Part shown: one piece after another, positions 1 to 9,629 of the stretch
Numbering within the stretch: the stretch's first letter is position 1
Layout of the letters: every line of letters starts with the position of its first letter
Assembly (NCBI GenBank): GCA_003973265.1
Contig: QNYZ01000074.1
Location: 1-36,057, forward strand
Direction of reading: 5' to 3'
Source of the DNA: Deltaproteobacteria bacterium
GTDB lineage: Bacteria; Desulfobacterota; Desulfobacteria; Desulfobacterales; QNYZ01
DNA length: 36,057 bases
The notes under the pieces: generated by a model
What the model was told of the DNA's origin: nothing
Databases searched by the model: none
Seen by the model: only the letters and a program-made list of their open reading frames with translations
Program-made: the position numbers and the translations under genes

Positions 1-389
1 TGGGCCTGAAACACCCGGTTGATGACCATCTGGGCAATCCGGTCACCCCGATTGATCGGATGGGGCCGATGGCCCAGGTTAATCAGGGCCAGTTTGACTT
101 CTCCCCTGTAGTCGGCATCAATTGTTCCCGGCGAATTGATCAGCCCGATACCATGACGCACGGCCAGGCCGCTTCGGGGGCGGATCTGGGCCTCAAACCC
201 TTTGGGGAGTGCCATGGCGAAACCGGTGGGAATCAACTCGATGGACTGGGGGTTGATCATCACAGTCCGGCTGACCGCAGCGCAAATATCCATGCCTGAA
301 GATGACGGCGTCATGTAGCGGGGCAGCGGGATGTCGGCATCCTGGTCTGGATTCAGGCGGCGAATTTGAATGGTGAGTTCAGAAGACAT
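1..389 (-). CDS. dut: Deoxyuridine 5'-triphosphate nucleotidohydrolase (dUTPase), 3' end cut by window edge
   Basis: It hydrolyses dUTP to dUMP and pyrophosphate, keeping uracil out of DNA and feeding dTMP synthesis. The 129 visible residues contain four of the five trimeric dUTPase motifs in order: GMDICA (about residues 32-37), RPRSGLA (70-76, phosphate binding), [10 protein letters not shown] (88-97, with the catalytic Asp and Tyr) and GDRIAQ (115-120). The fifth, a glycine-rich C-terminal motif, would lie beyond base 1. The ATG at 389-387 lies only 3 bp after the stop of the M16 protease gene, so the two are very probably cotranscribed. The start gives the expected short N-terminus before motif 1. 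Identity is secure; only the 3' end is unknown. Confidence 0.95.
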   Translation of the reverse strand, partial: MSSELTIQIRRLNPDQDADIPLPRYMTPSSSGMDICAAVSRTVMINPQSIELIPTGFAMALPKGFEAQIRPRSGLAVRHGIGLINSPGTIDADYRGEVKLALINLGHRPHPINRGDRIAQMVINRVFQA

Positions 390-392
390 TTT

Positions 393-1667
393 TCAAGCGT
401 CCTGTTTCAGAAGGTCGGAAAAAAGATCTGTATCTGATACGGGGCCCAGAGAAGTTAACGCAATCTGATTGCGGTCAAAGAGCCGCTCCGAAAGGGCTAA
501 AATATCTTCGGCCGATACCTGGTCGATGCAGTCTACGATTTCATCGAGAGGAATATACCGATGAAAATGGAATTCCTGCTGGGCCATCCGGATCATCTGG
601 TTGTCGTTGCTCTCTGTGGATAACAAAAGGGCGCTTTTGGTATATTCCTTGGCGCTTTTCAGCTCATCGGCAGTCACCGGTTCCTGTTTCAGTTTTTGTA
701 ATGCCTTTAAGATCCGCTCCACGGTCTCAACGGCATGCGCGGGAGACACGGCCGCATAAATACCGAACATCCCCGCATCCATGAAGGCGGACACAAAAGA
801 ATAAATTGAATAGGCCAGGCCGCATGCTTCACGAATTTCCTGAAACAGGCGTGAACTCATATTGCCGCCCAGGATGGTATTGAGCAAAGAGAGGGTATAC
901 CGGTCGGGACTCGTGATGGCTTCTCCCCGGCTGCCGATACAAAGATGAATCTGTTCCTGGTCACGGGGATGAATTCGGGTTCGAAAATGGCTGGTCGGTT
1001 TCTTGCGCCGCGGTAATTTCCCGACGGATGTCAAGGCTTCAAAGGCCGGTTGCACGTGGTCCAGAAACGCCTGGTGGTCAACCCGTCCGGCCGCCGACAG
1101 GATGATCTGATCCGGTTGATACAATTTTCGAAAAAAATTTTTTAGATCAGATGAATCAAACCGGGCCAGGTTTTCCCGGGTACCGGTGATCGGATGGCCG
1201 AGGGGATGATCCCCCCAGAAGTTCTGGCCGGCCAGATGATGCACCAGCTCATCCGGGCTGTCTTCCAGCATGCCTATCTCTTGAAAGATCACCGGCCGCT
1301 CGCGATCCATTTCCTGCTGATCAAATACCGAGTTGAGAAAGATATCAGATAGAATATCAATCATGGTGGGCATGTGCGCACGCATTACCTTGGCATGATA
1401 GCAGGTGTTTTCCATGGAAGTGAAGGCGTTTGTGCCGCCGCCGATGGCATCAAACTCCTTGGCGATTTGATGGGCCGACCGACGCCGTGTCCCCTTGAAA
1501 ATCATATGTTCGATGAAATGGGACAGTCCCTGTTCGGCAAGGGTTTCATCACGAGAACCCGCATTTACCCAGATTCCCATGGAAACAGAATGAATATGGG
1601 GCATCGGCATCGTCAGAATACGGACACCATTGGGTAAAACGCTTTTCTGGATGGAGACGCGGGTCAT
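393..1667 (-). CDS. M16 family zinc peptidase (processing-peptidase-like)
   Basis: This is a 424-residue single-chain M16 (pitrilysin/MPP-type) metallopeptidase. The inverted zinc motif HFIEH is at residues 50-54 (H50, E53 catalytic base, H54), and the third ligand E130 lies 76 residues after H54, the family spacing. A C-terminal M16 repeat with a conserved glycine-rich segment (ILGGNMSSRLFQEIRE) follows, matching the usual length of about 420. Bacterial relatives (PqqL/YmxG class) sit directly downstream of pnp in many genomes, as here. The physiological substrate is not known; I infer a peptide or protein processing role. The ATG at 1667 has only a weak purine-rich stretch upstream. It is separated from pnp by 88 bp containing a terminator-like hairpin. 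Confidence 0.93.
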   Translation of the reverse strand: MTRVSIQKSVLPNGVRILTMPMPHIHSVSMGIWVNAGSRDETLAEQGLSHFIEHMIFKGTRRRSAHQIAKEFDAIGGGTNAFTSMENTCYHAKVMRAHMPTMIDILSDIFLNSVFDQQEMDRERPVIFQEIGMLEDSPDELVHHLAGQNFWGDHPLGHPITGTRENLARFDSSDLKNFFRKLYQPDQIILSAAGRVDHQAFLDHVQPAFEALTSVGKLPRRKKPTSHFRTRIHPRDQEQIHLCIGSRGEAITSPDRYTLSLLNTILGGNMSSRLFQEIREACGLAYSIYSFVSAFMDAGMFGIYAAVSPAHAVETVERILKALQKLKQEPVTADELKSAKEYTKSALLLSTESNDNQMIRMAQQEFHFHRYIPLDEIVDCIDQVSAEDILALSERLFDRNQIALTSLGPVSDTDLFSDLLKQDA

Positions 1668-1711
1668 TCTTTTCGTATGCTTTCCGATAAACCGATATAT
1701 TGAAATGAAAG

Positions 1712-1731
1712 GGGCGGCTGAGAAGCCGCCC
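1712..1731 (-). terminator. Hairpin after pnp, terminator-like
   Basis: An 8-bp perfect G+C-rich stem (arms 1712-1719 and 1724-1731, loop of four) lies 25 bases past the pnp stop. On the minus strand it is followed by a T-rich but interrupted tract (CTTTCATTTC). It could attenuate transcription into the M16 and dut genes or protect the pnp 3' end; the broken T tract makes full termination doubtful. Confidence 0.5.
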
Positions 1732-1755
1732 TATGACAGGCAGGATCCGTATGCG

Positions 1756-3831
1756 CTAGTCGGTAACCGCCTTGTGGCTCAGACGGATTTTACCGTCCCG
1801 GCCAATCTCAAGGACTTTCACTTTAATCACGTCGCCTTCTTTAACCACATCGGTGACCTGTTTAACCCGATGGTTGGCCAGTTGCGAAATGTGAACCAAT
1901 CCGTCCGTTCCAGGCAAAATCTGAACAAAAGCGCCAAAATCCATAATCTTGACGACTTTACCCTCATAGATAGTGCCGACTTCAGGTACGGCAGTGATTT
2001 CCTTTATCCGTGCGATCGCAGCATCGCTTTCCTCCTTGCTGGTCGCGGCAATTTTAACGAGGCCTGAATCATCGATTTCAATGCGGGTACCGGTATCCGC
2101 CTGAATGGCACGAATCATTTTACCCCCCGGACCGATGATATCCCGGATTTTATCCGGGTTGATCTCGACGGTGACGATGACCGGGGCGTAACTGGAAATC
2201 GTGTTCCGCGGTGCGCCTAAAGAGGCTTCCATCTCATCGATAATATGCAGCCGCCCCTTTTTGGCCTGGGCCAGAGCTTCTTCCATAATATCGCGGGACA
2301 GTTCATGAATTTTTATATCCATCTGCAGGGCGGTAATGCCGCCCCTTGTCCCGGCAACTTTAAAATCCATATCACCGGTATGGTCCTCATCACCGAGGAT
2401 ATCGGATAGAATCGCCACCTGGTCTCCCTCGCTGACAAGCCCCATGGCAACACCCGCCACGGGCGTCTTGATGGGAACGCCGCCATCCATCAGGGAGAGG
2501 ATGGCCGCACAAACCGTCCCCATAGAGGAAGATCCATTGGACTCGAGGACCTCCGAGACGATGCGAATCGTATAGTCAAAGTCTTCTTTATCCGGTAAAA
2601 CCGGCTCTACGGCACGTGTGGATAATCCACCGTGGCCGATATCCCGTCGGCTCGGCCCGCCCATCCGCCGGGTCTCGCCGACAGAATAGGGAGGAAAGTT
2701 ATAGTGCAGCATAAAGGGACGGAATTCTTCTCCGTTCAACGTCTCTATGCGTTGTTCATCCGGACCGGACCCAAGGGTGAGTGTGCCGAGCACCTGGGTT
2801 TCCCCCCGGGTAAAAAGTGCGCTGCCGTGAGGCCGCGGTAAAATACCCGGCTGGCAGGCAATGGGTCGAATCTCGTCAAATCGCCGGCCGTCCATCCGAC
2901 GTTTTTCTTTGAGGATCAGGTCTCGTGAGATCTTTTTTTTCAACGTATTAAAAATATCCCTGACTTCATCTTCACGATCCGGGTGGGTTTCTTCAAATTT
3001 GGCAATAATGTTGGATTTGACTTCACGAATAGCTGCCTGGCGACCCATTTTATCCGGCACCAGGATGGCCTCGCGAAGTTTCTTTGTTGATTCGGCAGCC
3101 ACCGCTTCGGCAAGGTCCGCATCCGGTTCAGGCGGCTCATAGTCCCGCTTGGGCTTTCCGCATTTGGCTTTCAGCTCTTCCTGCATCGCAATGATCGGCT
3201 GGATGGCCTTGTGCCCGAAAAAGATGGCTTCGATGGCATCGGCTTCGTCAACGATTTTTGCGGCACCTTCCACCATAACAACACCGGTTTTCGATCCGGC
3301 CACCATGATATTCATGTCCGCTTCGGGCCATTTTGAAATGGGCGGATTTACGACCAGCTCACCGTCAATACGGCATACCCGGACACAGGCAATGGGGCCG
3401 GCAAATGGAATATCCGAAATTTCCAGGGCGGCTGAGGCACCGATCATGGCCAGGCAATCCGGGTCGTTCTCTTTATCCATGGACAATACCGTGGCAATTA
3501 CCTGGATTTCAAAGCTGTACCCCTTGGGAAACAACGGCCGGATGGGGCGATCGATCAGTCGGGCGGTCAGGGTCTCTTTTTCACTGGGCCGTCCGATTTC
3601 CCGGCGAAAATAATTTCCGGGAATTCGCCCGGCGGCATAGATCTTTTCCATGTATTCAACGGTCAAAGGGAGAAACCCCATGTTTCGCTCTTCTCTTGAC
3701 CCCACCACAGTGACCAGTACAATGGTTTCACCGTACTGAACCAGCACGGCCCCAGAGGCCTGCTTGGCGAGTCGTCCCGTTTGAATTTTTAATTCATTTT
3801 CTCCAATAGTCGTACTCAGTTCTACTTCCAT
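1756..3831 (-). CDS. pnp: Polyribonucleotide nucleotidyltransferase (PNPase)
   Basis: A 3'-to-5' phosphorolytic exoribonuclease of mRNA decay that forms a cytoplasmic homotrimer. The protein has the full architecture: a first RNase PH domain (about 5-140), a helical linker, a second RNase PH domain (about 310-520, with the FKVAGTRGG...QMDIK catalytic-site segment), a KH domain with the IIGPGGK loop (about 550-610), and a C-terminal S1 domain (about 618-690). The reading frame is open 15 codons further upstream, but the ATG at 3831 is chosen because a GGGAGA Shine-Dalgarno lies just before it and the family N-terminus begins there. That gives 691 residues, a usual size. It lies after rpsO, the classic rpsO-pnp arrangement in which pnp is post-transcriptionally controlled in other bacteria. 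Confidence 0.97.
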   Translation of the reverse strand: MEVELSTTIGENELKIQTGRLAKQASGAVLVQYGETIVLVTVVGSREERNMGFLPLTVEYMEKIYAAGRIPGNYFRREIGRPSEKETLTARLIDRPIRPLFPKGYSFEIQVIATVLSMDKENDPDCLAMIGASAALEISDIPFAGPIACVRVCRIDGELVVNPPISKWPEADMNIMVAGSKTGVVMVEGAAKIVDEADAIEAIFFGHKAIQPIIAMQEELKAKCGKPKRDYEPPEPDADLAEAVAAESTKKLREAILVPDKMGRQAAIREVKSNIIAKFEETHPDREDEVRDIFNTLKKKISRDLILKEKRRMDGRRFDEIRPIACQPGILPRPHGSALFTRGETQVLGTLTLGSGPDEQRIETLNGEEFRPFMLHYNFPPYSVGETRRMGGPSRRDIGHGGLSTRAVEPVLPDKEDFDYTIRIVSEVLESNGSSSMGTVCAAILSLMDGGVPIKTPVAGVAMGLVSEGDQVAILSDILGDEDHTGDMDFKVAGTRGGITALQMDIKIHELSRDIMEEALAQAKKGRLHIIDEMEASLGAPRNTISSYAPVIVTVEINPDKIRDIIGPGGKMIRAIQADTGTRIEIDDSGLVKIAATSKEESDAAIARIKEITAVPEVGTIYEGKVVKIMDFGAFVQILPGTDGLVHISQLANHRVKQVTDVVKEGDVIKVKVLEIGRDGKIRLSHKAVTD

Positions 3832-3916
3832 GTAGTTCTCCCATGCAGCGATATCGCAATAAATACAGTAATCCATTAAGAATTACAGAGATCCTGTTAT
3901 TTATTCCAACTAAATG

Positions 3917-3959
3917 CTGCGTTAAAAATGACAAGACCGGGCGTTTTTTAACGTCGCAG
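3917..3959 (-). repeat. Imperfect inverted repeat spanning the rpsO stop / pnp leader
   Basis: Arms 3917-3928 and 3945-3959 pair over 12 bases with a three-base bulge around a 16-base loop. The 8-bp inner part is A/T-only, and the rpsO stop codon falls in one arm. No T tract follows, so it is not a terminator. Its place between rpsO and pnp resembles the RNase III-processed hairpin known in the E. coli rpsO-pnp transcript, but that role here is a guess. Confidence 0.35.
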
Positions 3960-4217
3960 TCCCAGCGTCTTGATAATACCACGATAGCGCTGGACATCCT
4001 TGTTTTTTACATAATTGAGAAGCCGTCGACGCCGGCCCACCAGCATTAAGAGTCCCCGGCGGGAGTGGTGGTCCTTTTTGTGGGTTTTCAAATGTTCGGT
4101 TAAATACGAAATACGGTGAGTCAGTAAACCTACCTGGACTTCCGGGGAGCCCGTATCCGAATCGTGCAGTTTAAATTGGTCAATCAGATCTCTTTTTTCC
4201 GTGGATGTCAGTACCAA
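3948..4217 (-). CDS. rpsO: 30S ribosomal protein S15
   Basis: A primary 16S rRNA-binding protein of the small-subunit platform. The 89-residue product is full length and carries the signature DTGSPEVQ (about 20-27), the [19 protein letters not shown] core and the basic [10 protein letters not shown] helix. The initiation codon is TTG at 4217, placed seven bases after a perfect AGGAGG. No ATG or GTG gives a proper S15 N-terminus, so TTG is the real start. It sits between truB and pnp, the conserved order, and an A/T-rich 59-bp gap upstream could hold its own promoter. Confidence 0.97.
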   Translation of the reverse strand: MVLTSTEKRDLIDQFKLHDSDTGSPEVQVGLLTHRISYLTEHLKTHKKDHHSRRGLLMLVGRRRRLLNYVKNKDVQRYRGIIKTLGLRR

Positions 4218-4276
4218 TTTTTGTCCTCCTGAAATTAAAATGGTGCAAAGAAAAATTAGCTAACGTAATTTTATAA

Positions 4277-5203
4277 TTATTGTTTCCAGGTCGTCATTCT
4301 GTCACCTGGTTCTTGAATTACATCTGGAAATACACAGCAATACCTGTAATTTCCGTCAATTATGGCCAGCAGATTCCGGCGGGAATCGATAATTTTCATG
4401 TATTTTCCCTGAATCCGTATCCCATCAGACAGCCCCAGGGGTTGACCGTACTTGATTTTTTTCCGCAATACGTCATCCGCCTGGTGGGATGAAATATCGG
4501 GTAACGCATCAACCGGTGAAATCAGCCGGGCCCTCCAACTGCGCGTTTCTGCCATTTTTTCCAGCTGTTCCAGATTCAGGGCCCGGGTTACGGAAAAACC
4601 GCAACTGGCCGTCCGGCGTAGCATTGCCAGGTGTCCGCCGCAACCAAGGCTATCGCCTGCATCTGCGCAAAGCGTCCGAATATAGGTGCCGGCAGAGCAG
4701 TTCACGCGGAAATGAACCTCGGGCAGCACAATTTTTTGAATCTCCAGCGCCGATATTATCACGGTTCTGGGCGGCTTGGCTACCGGTTTTCCTTCCCGTG
4801 CCCACTGGTATAGCGGCTTTCCATCATGTTTCAGCGCCGAATAAGCCGGCGGTTGCTGCTGTATGGTGCCGATAAAGCCGCGCAGCGTTTTTTCTACCCT
4901 GGCAGGGGTCACATCCGAGATATCCCGGCTGTCCAATACCTGGCCGGCCGTATCCTGGGTATCTGTCCTGACGCCAAGCCTAAGAACCGCCTCATAGGTT
5001 TTTGTGCCTGTCAGCAGAAACCGGGCCAGCCGGGTCGCCTGGTTGAGACAGCAAACCAGGAGCCCCGTTGCCATGGGGTCCAGCGTTCCCGTGTGCCCGG
5101 CCTTTCCTGCACCCGTCAGCCGTTTGACAATGGCAACGACTTTTGCCGATGTCATGTCGCGCGGTTTGTCAATGAGCAGAATACCACTTTCCATGGGCCG
5201 CAT
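4277..5203 (-). CDS. truB: tRNA pseudouridine-55 synthase
   Basis: It isomerises U55 in the T-loop of elongator tRNAs. The motif GHTGTLDPMATGLL carries the catalytic Asp (residue 42 from the chosen start), followed by the YEA(V)LRLG strand, the QxPPxYSALK substrate segment and the C-terminal SAGTYIRTL motif. A PUA-like tail extends to about 308 residues, as in the family. The frame is open upstream into nrnA, but those residues resemble nothing conserved. The starts considered are ATG 5203 (weak AGG upstream) and ATG 5194; both keep the conserved MESGILLIDKP beginning. The gene starts 11 bp after the nrnA stop and is cotranscribed with rbfA and nrnA. Confidence 0.95.
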   Translation of the reverse strand: MRPMESGILLIDKPRDMTSAKVVAIVKRLTGAGKAGHTGTLDPMATGLLVCCLNQATRLARFLLTGTKTYEAVLRLGVRTDTQDTAGQVLDSRDISDVTPARVEKTLRGFIGTIQQQPPAYSALKHDGKPLYQWAREGKPVAKPPRTVIISALEIQKIVLPEVHFRVNCSAGTYIRTLCADAGDSLGCGGHLAMLRRTASCGFSVTRALNLEQLEKMAETRSWRARLISPVDALPDISSHQADDVLRKKIKYGQPLGLSDGIRIQGKYMKIIDSRRNLLAIIDGNYRYCCVFPDVIQEPGDRMTTWKQ

Positions 5204-5213
5204 TCGGTTCAAC

Positions 5214-6185
5214 CTAAAGTGTATCCGCCAGGGCCCAGATCTTGGATTTAATTTCAGACAGGGCCGTTTCCACCTGAAATCCGGCAGCAGAAGCATGCCC
5301 CCCTCCGCCGTAAGTCGCTGCAATGGCAGCGACATCCACGGTACCATTGGATCGGAGGCTTACATGGTAAGGCCGGTTATTTCCAGTTGGAGAGCCCCCA
5401 TTTCGTTTTTCCCGGATCAGTACCGCCACATCAATATTTTCAATTCGCCGGGCATAATTAATCATACCGTCAATATCCTCGGGTACGGTCCCCGTATCGC
5501 GGAGCATCTGCTGGGTCAGGGCCATCAGAGAGAGCTTGCCATTGCGTGATATTTCAATGGAATCAAGCGCTTTATTCAATAATTTAAGCCGACCGATGGA
5601 GTATTGTCCGTAGAGATGGCTGGCCACATCCGCGGGGTTCGCCCCTGCCGCCACCAGTGCTTCACAAATCGAAAAAGTGTTTTTACTGGTGTTTCCAAAA
5701 CGAAACGATCCGGTGTCTGTTAAAATTCCCGTATAGAGCGCCGTCGCAATGGGTACCGTCAGGGAAACGCCCAGTTGTTTAATGACCTCGTATATAATAC
5801 CGGCACTGGCACAGGCACCAGGTTTGATTAATTGATAGTCACCAAAACCGACATTGGTAACATGATGATCAATGTTAATCACCACGGAAATCTGCCGGAT
5901 TATATCTGCCGCCTCTCCAACCCGGTCAAGATCGCCACAGTCGATAACAACGGCCGTATCACATTGGGTGATCTCCTCAGGATGATGAACCACCTGATCA
6001 ATCCCGTATAAAAACCGGTAGGGCGTTGGGATCGGGCTCTCGTTATACATCACCACATCTTTACCGGCGGATTCCAGGGCCATCCCCATGGCCAGCAGGG
6101 AGCCAATGGCATCACCGTCTGGATTGACGTGGGTGGCCACGAGAATCCGACGGCTATCACTCAATTTGTCAATAATTCGCTTCAT
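5214..6185 (-). CDS. nrnA: DHH/DHHA1 phosphoesterase, NrnA-type oligoribonuclease / pAp phosphatase
   Basis: A manganese-dependent phosphoesterase that degrades very short RNA oligomers and, in characterised relatives, dephosphorylates pAp. The 323-residue protein shows the DHH-family motifs in order: THVNPDGDAIGS (about 18-29), VIDCGD (about 81-86), NIDHH (about 106-110, the name motif), TDTGSF (about 150s) and the C-terminal DHHA1 motif GGGGHASAAGF. It overlaps the end of rbfA by 17 bp, indicating translational coupling. The position between rbfA and truB in the nusA-infB block is common in Desulfobacterota and Firmicutes. Its neighbour pnp generates the short oligomers such enzymes clear. 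Confidence 0.93.
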   Translation of the reverse strand: MKRIIDKLSDSRRILVATHVNPDGDAIGSLLAMGMALESAGKDVVMYNESPIPTPYRFLYGIDQVVHHPEEITQCDTAVVIDCGDLDRVGEAADIIRQISVVINIDHHVTNVGFGDYQLIKPGACASAGIIYEVIKQLGVSLTVPIATALYTGILTDTGSFRFGNTSKNTFSICEALVAAGANPADVASHLYGQYSIGRLKLLNKALDSIEISRNGKLSLMALTQQMLRDTGTVPEDIDGMINYARRIENIDVAVLIREKRNGGSPTGNNRPYHVSLRSNGTVDVAAIAATYGGGGHASAAGFQVETALSEIKSKIWALADTL

Positions 6186-6531
6186 CTTCTTTTTGAACTG
6201 ATTTTAACAAACGTTCAATGCGGTCTCCATATTCAAACGAATCGTCATGATAAAAGTGAAGCGCCGGAATATAACGAAGGTCAAGCTTTTGGGCCAGTAA
6301 ACGCTTGAAAAATCCACTGGCACTTTTAAGTCCTTCCAGGGTATTACCCGGATTAATATCCTGGCCGGTGGATGTATAGTAGACCCTGGCCAGTTTTAAG
6401 TCCGGTGTCATTTTTACCCCGGTAATTAAAATCATTTTGAGACGGGGATCCTTTATTTTCCGGAGAAGCAGCTCTGAAAGCAGCTTCTGGATCTCGCCCC
6501 CCACCCGGCTTCCCCGGGAAAACGGTCTCAT
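6169..6531 (-). CDS. rbfA: Ribosome-binding factor A
   Basis: A cold-adaptation and 30S-maturation factor that binds the 16S rRNA 5'-domain helix region. The 120-residue protein has the type-II KH fold signature of the family: the N-terminal helix with RVGGEIQKLLSELL, the core KDPRLKMILITGVKMTPDLK, then the ARVYYT strand and the C-terminal RYIPALHFYHDDS segment. The ATG at 6531 forms a 4-bp ATGA overlap with the stop of the upstream ylxP gene, and its own end overlaps nrnA by 17 bp. Size and context leave little doubt. Confidence 0.94.
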   Translation of the reverse strand: MRPFSRGSRVGGEIQKLLSELLLRKIKDPRLKMILITGVKMTPDLKLARVYYTSTGQDINPGNTLEGLKSASGFFKRLLAQKLDLRYIPALHFYHDDSFEYGDRIERLLKSVQKEDEANY

Positions 6532-6815
6532 AAGTGAATGATCTCCATTTCACTATCGATAATTTCCGCAAGGCAAATGTCATGGGCCAGGTTGAGGAGC
6601 TTATCCAGTTTGGCATTGACAAGCGGCCCCGCATTTCCCATCAGCGCAAAACCGATTTCGGCCCTTTTCCAGATATCATTGGCTCCCACTTCCGCCGCCG
6701 AAACGTTAAACCGGTTTCGAATCCGCCCGATCATGGATTTAACTACCTTGCGTTTTTCCTTCAGGCTTTTACAGTCATGAAGCCTGAGTGTAATTTTAAC
6801 CAGTCCGACAACCAT
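6528..6815 (-). CDS. YlxP-like DUF503 protein
   Basis: A 95-residue small protein of the DUF503/YlxP family, usually encoded between infB and rbfA as it is here. Visible family features are the N-terminal beta strand VVGLVKITLRL, the SLKEKRKVVKSMIGRIRNRFNVS helix and the ...VGANDIWKRAEIGFALM strand. No enzyme motif is visible. A role in ribosome or translation function is suggested only by constant gene neighbourhood. It begins 40 bp after infB and overlaps rbfA by 4 bp. I see no clear Shine-Dalgarno before its ATG. Confidence 0.88.
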   Translation of the reverse strand: MVVGLVKITLRLHDCKSLKEKRKVVKSMIGRIRNRFNVSAAEVGANDIWKRAEIGFALMGNAGPLVNAKLDKLLNLAHDICLAEIIDSEMEIIHL

Positions 6816-6854
6816 AAGCTATTAACAATGAGAAAATATTTACTGCCGACCCAT

Positions 6855-9620
6855 CTATGCCAGCTTCGGCGCAATCTCCTCCATTTCGTAACATTCGAGA
6901 ACATCTTCTGCCTTTATATCGTTAAACTTTTCAACCGTGATACCGCATTCATATCCGCTCTGAACCTCTTTAACGTCATCTTTAAAACGCCTGACGCTGG
7001 AGATCGTTCCTTCATAAACCACCACGCCATCACGGACCACACGTACGGGCTTGCCGCGCTCAACACGGCCATCGGTGACATAGCATCCGGCCACGGCGCC
7101 CACTTTTGAAATCTGAAAGACTTCCCGAACATCCGCCCGGCCGAGGATATGCTCTTCATACAAAGTATCCATCATACCGACAATCGCGTCTTTAACATCC
7201 TTGATCACATCGTAGATCACGTTGTAAAACCGCATATCCACATGCTCTTCATTGGCCAGGGCCTGGACCTTGGGCGTGGGCCGGACATTGAATCCGATGA
7301 TAATGGCGTTGGATACGGCTGCCAGGGAAACATCTGATTCAATAATGGTTCCTGCTGCCGCATGGGGCACCTCGATATTGACCTCTTCGTTGGAAAGCTT
7401 GACCAGGGCGTCCTGCAGGGCTTCAACAGAACCATGCACATCCGCTTTAATAATGAGGTTGAGTGTCTTGGTTTCCCCTTCCTGCATTTTTTCAAAAAGA
7501 TTGTCCAGGGAAAGTCGGTTCGATTTGGCAAGTTCCTTGGATCGCTGCTGCTGCATCCGGTGCTGCCCGACGTGTTTGGCATCCTTTTCATCGGCCAGAG
7601 AGATCAGTTCATCACCGGCCATTGGAACCCCGGAAAGCCCGAGGATTTCCACCGGCATCGCGGGCCCGGCCGACTCGGTAGGGCGGCCCAGATTATCAAG
7701 CAGGGATCGGATTTTTCCATAATGGACACCGCAGACCACGGGATCTCCAGCCCGCAATGTTCCCTCGCGGATCAGAACCGTCGCAACAGGCCCCCGGCCG
7801 GTATCCAGTCTGGCCTCAATGACATGACCGATTGCCAGTTTATCCGGGTTGGCGGTCAGTTCGAGCATCTCGGCCTGCAGTTGAATCATTTCAAGCAGTT
7901 CATCGATACCCTGGTTCATTTTGGCCGATACCTTCATAAAAATGGTATCCCCGCCCCACTCCTCGGGCGTCAGGCCGGCCTCGGCCAGTTCCCGCTGAAC
8001 ACGATCAGGATCCGCATTGGCCTTATCAATTTTATTGATTGCCACGATAATCGGTACATCTGCGGCGCGGGCATGATTGATCGCTTCCTGGGTCTGGGGC
8101 ATCAGGCCGTCATCAGCGGCAACCACCAGGATAACCAGGTCGGTCACACTGGCACCCCGGGACCGCATGGCGGTAAAAGCTTCATGGCCGGGCGTATCGA
8201 GAAAAACGATTTCCCCGGTCGCCGTGGAGACACAATAGGCACCAATATGCTGTGTGATCCCACCTGCTTCTGTGTCGGTGACCCGTGTTTTCCGAATAAC
8301 ATCGAGCAGGGATGTTTTTCCGTGGTCCACGTGCCCCATGATGGTGACAACCGGCGGGCGGGGCTTCAGCTTCGCCGGATCATCTTCTGCCGTCTTCTTG
8401 ATCACCTTCTCTTCTTCAAATACGGCTTTTTCCACTTCATAATCAAATTCAGCGGCCAGAAGTACGGCAGTATCAAAATCAATACTCTGGTTGACGGTCG
8501 CCATCACGCCCATATTCATGATCTGAACAATCAGCTCATTGACTTTAACGCCCATCCGTTTGGCCAGATCGTTTATAACAATGGTTTCGTCAATCTTGAT
8601 CCGCCGCTTAATCGCCTTGGCCGTGGTGATCTGTGTTTTCTGGGCAGCCACCGTCGGTTTTTTCTTGTTCCGCCGGCGCCCCTTGCGGCGCTGCTTTTTA
8701 CCGCTGTACAGATCCGCGCCTTCAACAACAGATTTCCGTTTAAAAGAAATTTTACGTTTGAAAAAACGTCGATCGGACTTATCAGCCACCGCTTTTTTCC
8801 CGGGCTTGTCTTTTTTCCCGGTAAAATCATTGCCCGGTACCGCCCTTGGCATTGTTGTTGAAGATGACAGATCTTCTTTCGACGGTTCAGGCGGCGGTGG
8901 CGCCAGCTTAATGATCTTGGCCGGGGTATCTCCCTGCTTTTTCTTCTTCTTTTTGATCGTCTTTACCGGTCTGGCTTCTGCGGCAGGCGTAGCGGGAGAT
9001 TCCTTCGGCGTTACGACAGGTGCCTCGTCAGTTGTCTCTGGCAGTGGATCTGTCTTTTCAGTCGTTTCCTTTGCTTCCACTGCGGGTGGAGATTCGGGTT
9101 CTGTTTCAACGGACGCAGGTTCCGGTTCGATTTTTCTTTCAGGTTCCGGTTTGGATTCATCGGCAGGTACGTTCGTATCGTGCGGTGCAACGGACGACAG
9201 ATCTTCCGGTAAAGCGGGCGGTTGTTCAACGGTGTCGTCCATTGTGCCGGAAACGGTTTTATCGGATACGAAAGCTTCCGGAGAGCTGTCCCCGGTTGAT
9301 TCAATGTGTCCCGGTTCCCCGGCGACCGGTTCTGAATCTTCCGGTTCTGAGTCTTTCGGCGATACATCGCTGATCGGTTTTTTCTTCCGAACCACTTTTT
9401 TACGTCTGCGAATAACCGTCGCCTGAACGCGTGTTTCCTCATATTCGTACGTCTTGGCCCTGGTTCCGGTTATTTCCGATTTAATTCGGTCGACCATTTC
9501 GGTGTCCAGGGTACTCATATGGCTTTTCACCGGCAGATCCATTTCCTGCAGTTTGTCGACCAGTACCTTGTTGGTCATGTTCAGGTCTCTGGCCAGTTCA
9601 TACACTCTGATCTTGGACAT
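6855..9620 (-). CDS. infB: Translation initiation factor IF-2
   Basis: A GTPase that brings initiator fMet-tRNA to the 30S subunit and promotes 50S joining. The 921-residue protein opens with the IF2_N helix bundle (about 1-50), followed by a long low-complexity linker (about 60-330) rich in Pro, Glu, Thr and Lys, including a run of six lysines. A second IF2_N-like module (about 345-400) precedes the G domain: G1 GHVDHGKT (429-436), G3 DTPGH (475-479), G4 NKID (529-532). Domains II, III and the C-terminal tRNA-binding domain complete it. It starts 9 bp after nusA. The linker is longer and more acidic/basic-blocky than in E. coli but typical of this phylum. Confidence 0.97.
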   Translation of the reverse strand: MSKIRVYELARDLNMTNKVLVDKLQEMDLPVKSHMSTLDTEMVDRIKSEITGTRAKTYEYEETRVQATVIRRRKKVVRKKKPISDVSPKDSEPEDSEPVAGEPGHIESTGDSSPEAFVSDKTVSGTMDDTVEQPPALPEDLSSVAPHDTNVPADESKPEPERKIEPEPASVETEPESPPAVEAKETTEKTDPLPETTDEAPVVTPKESPATPAAEARPVKTIKKKKKKQGDTPAKIIKLAPPPPEPSKEDLSSSTTMPRAVPGNDFTGKKDKPGKKAVADKSDRRFFKRKISFKRKSVVEGADLYSGKKQRRKGRRRNKKKPTVAAQKTQITTAKAIKRRIKIDETIVINDLAKRMGVKVNELIVQIMNMGVMATVNQSIDFDTAVLLAAEFDYEVEKAVFEEEKVIKKTAEDDPAKLKPRPPVVTIMGHVDHGKTSLLDVIRKTRVTDTEAGGITQHIGAYCVSTATGEIVFLDTPGHEAFTAMRSRGASVTDLVILVVAADDGLMPQTQEAINHARAADVPIIVAINKIDKANADPDRVQRELAEAGLTPEEWGGDTIFMKVSAKMNQGIDELLEMIQLQAEMLELTANPDKLAIGHVIEARLDTGRGPVATVLIREGTLRAGDPVVCGVHYGKIRSLLDNLGRPTESAGPAMPVEILGLSGVPMAGDELISLADEKDAKHVGQHRMQQQRSKELAKSNRLSLDNLFEKMQEGETKTLNLIIKADVHGSVEALQDALVKLSNEEVNIEVPHAAAGTIIESDVSLAAVSNAIIIGFNVRPTPKVQALANEEHVDMRFYNVIYDVIKDVKDAIVGMMDTLYEEHILGRADVREVFQISKVGAVAGCYVTDGRVERGKPVRVVRDGVVVYEGTISSVRRFKDDVKEVQSGYECGITVEKFNDIKAEDVLECYEMEEIAPKLA

Positions 9621-9629
9621 GGGTTTCCT

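Noticed and set aside
7362..8861. A 499-codon open frame on the plus strand
   Set aside because: It lies wholly antisense to infB, has low-complexity composition without any family motif, and arises from the biased codon use of infB.
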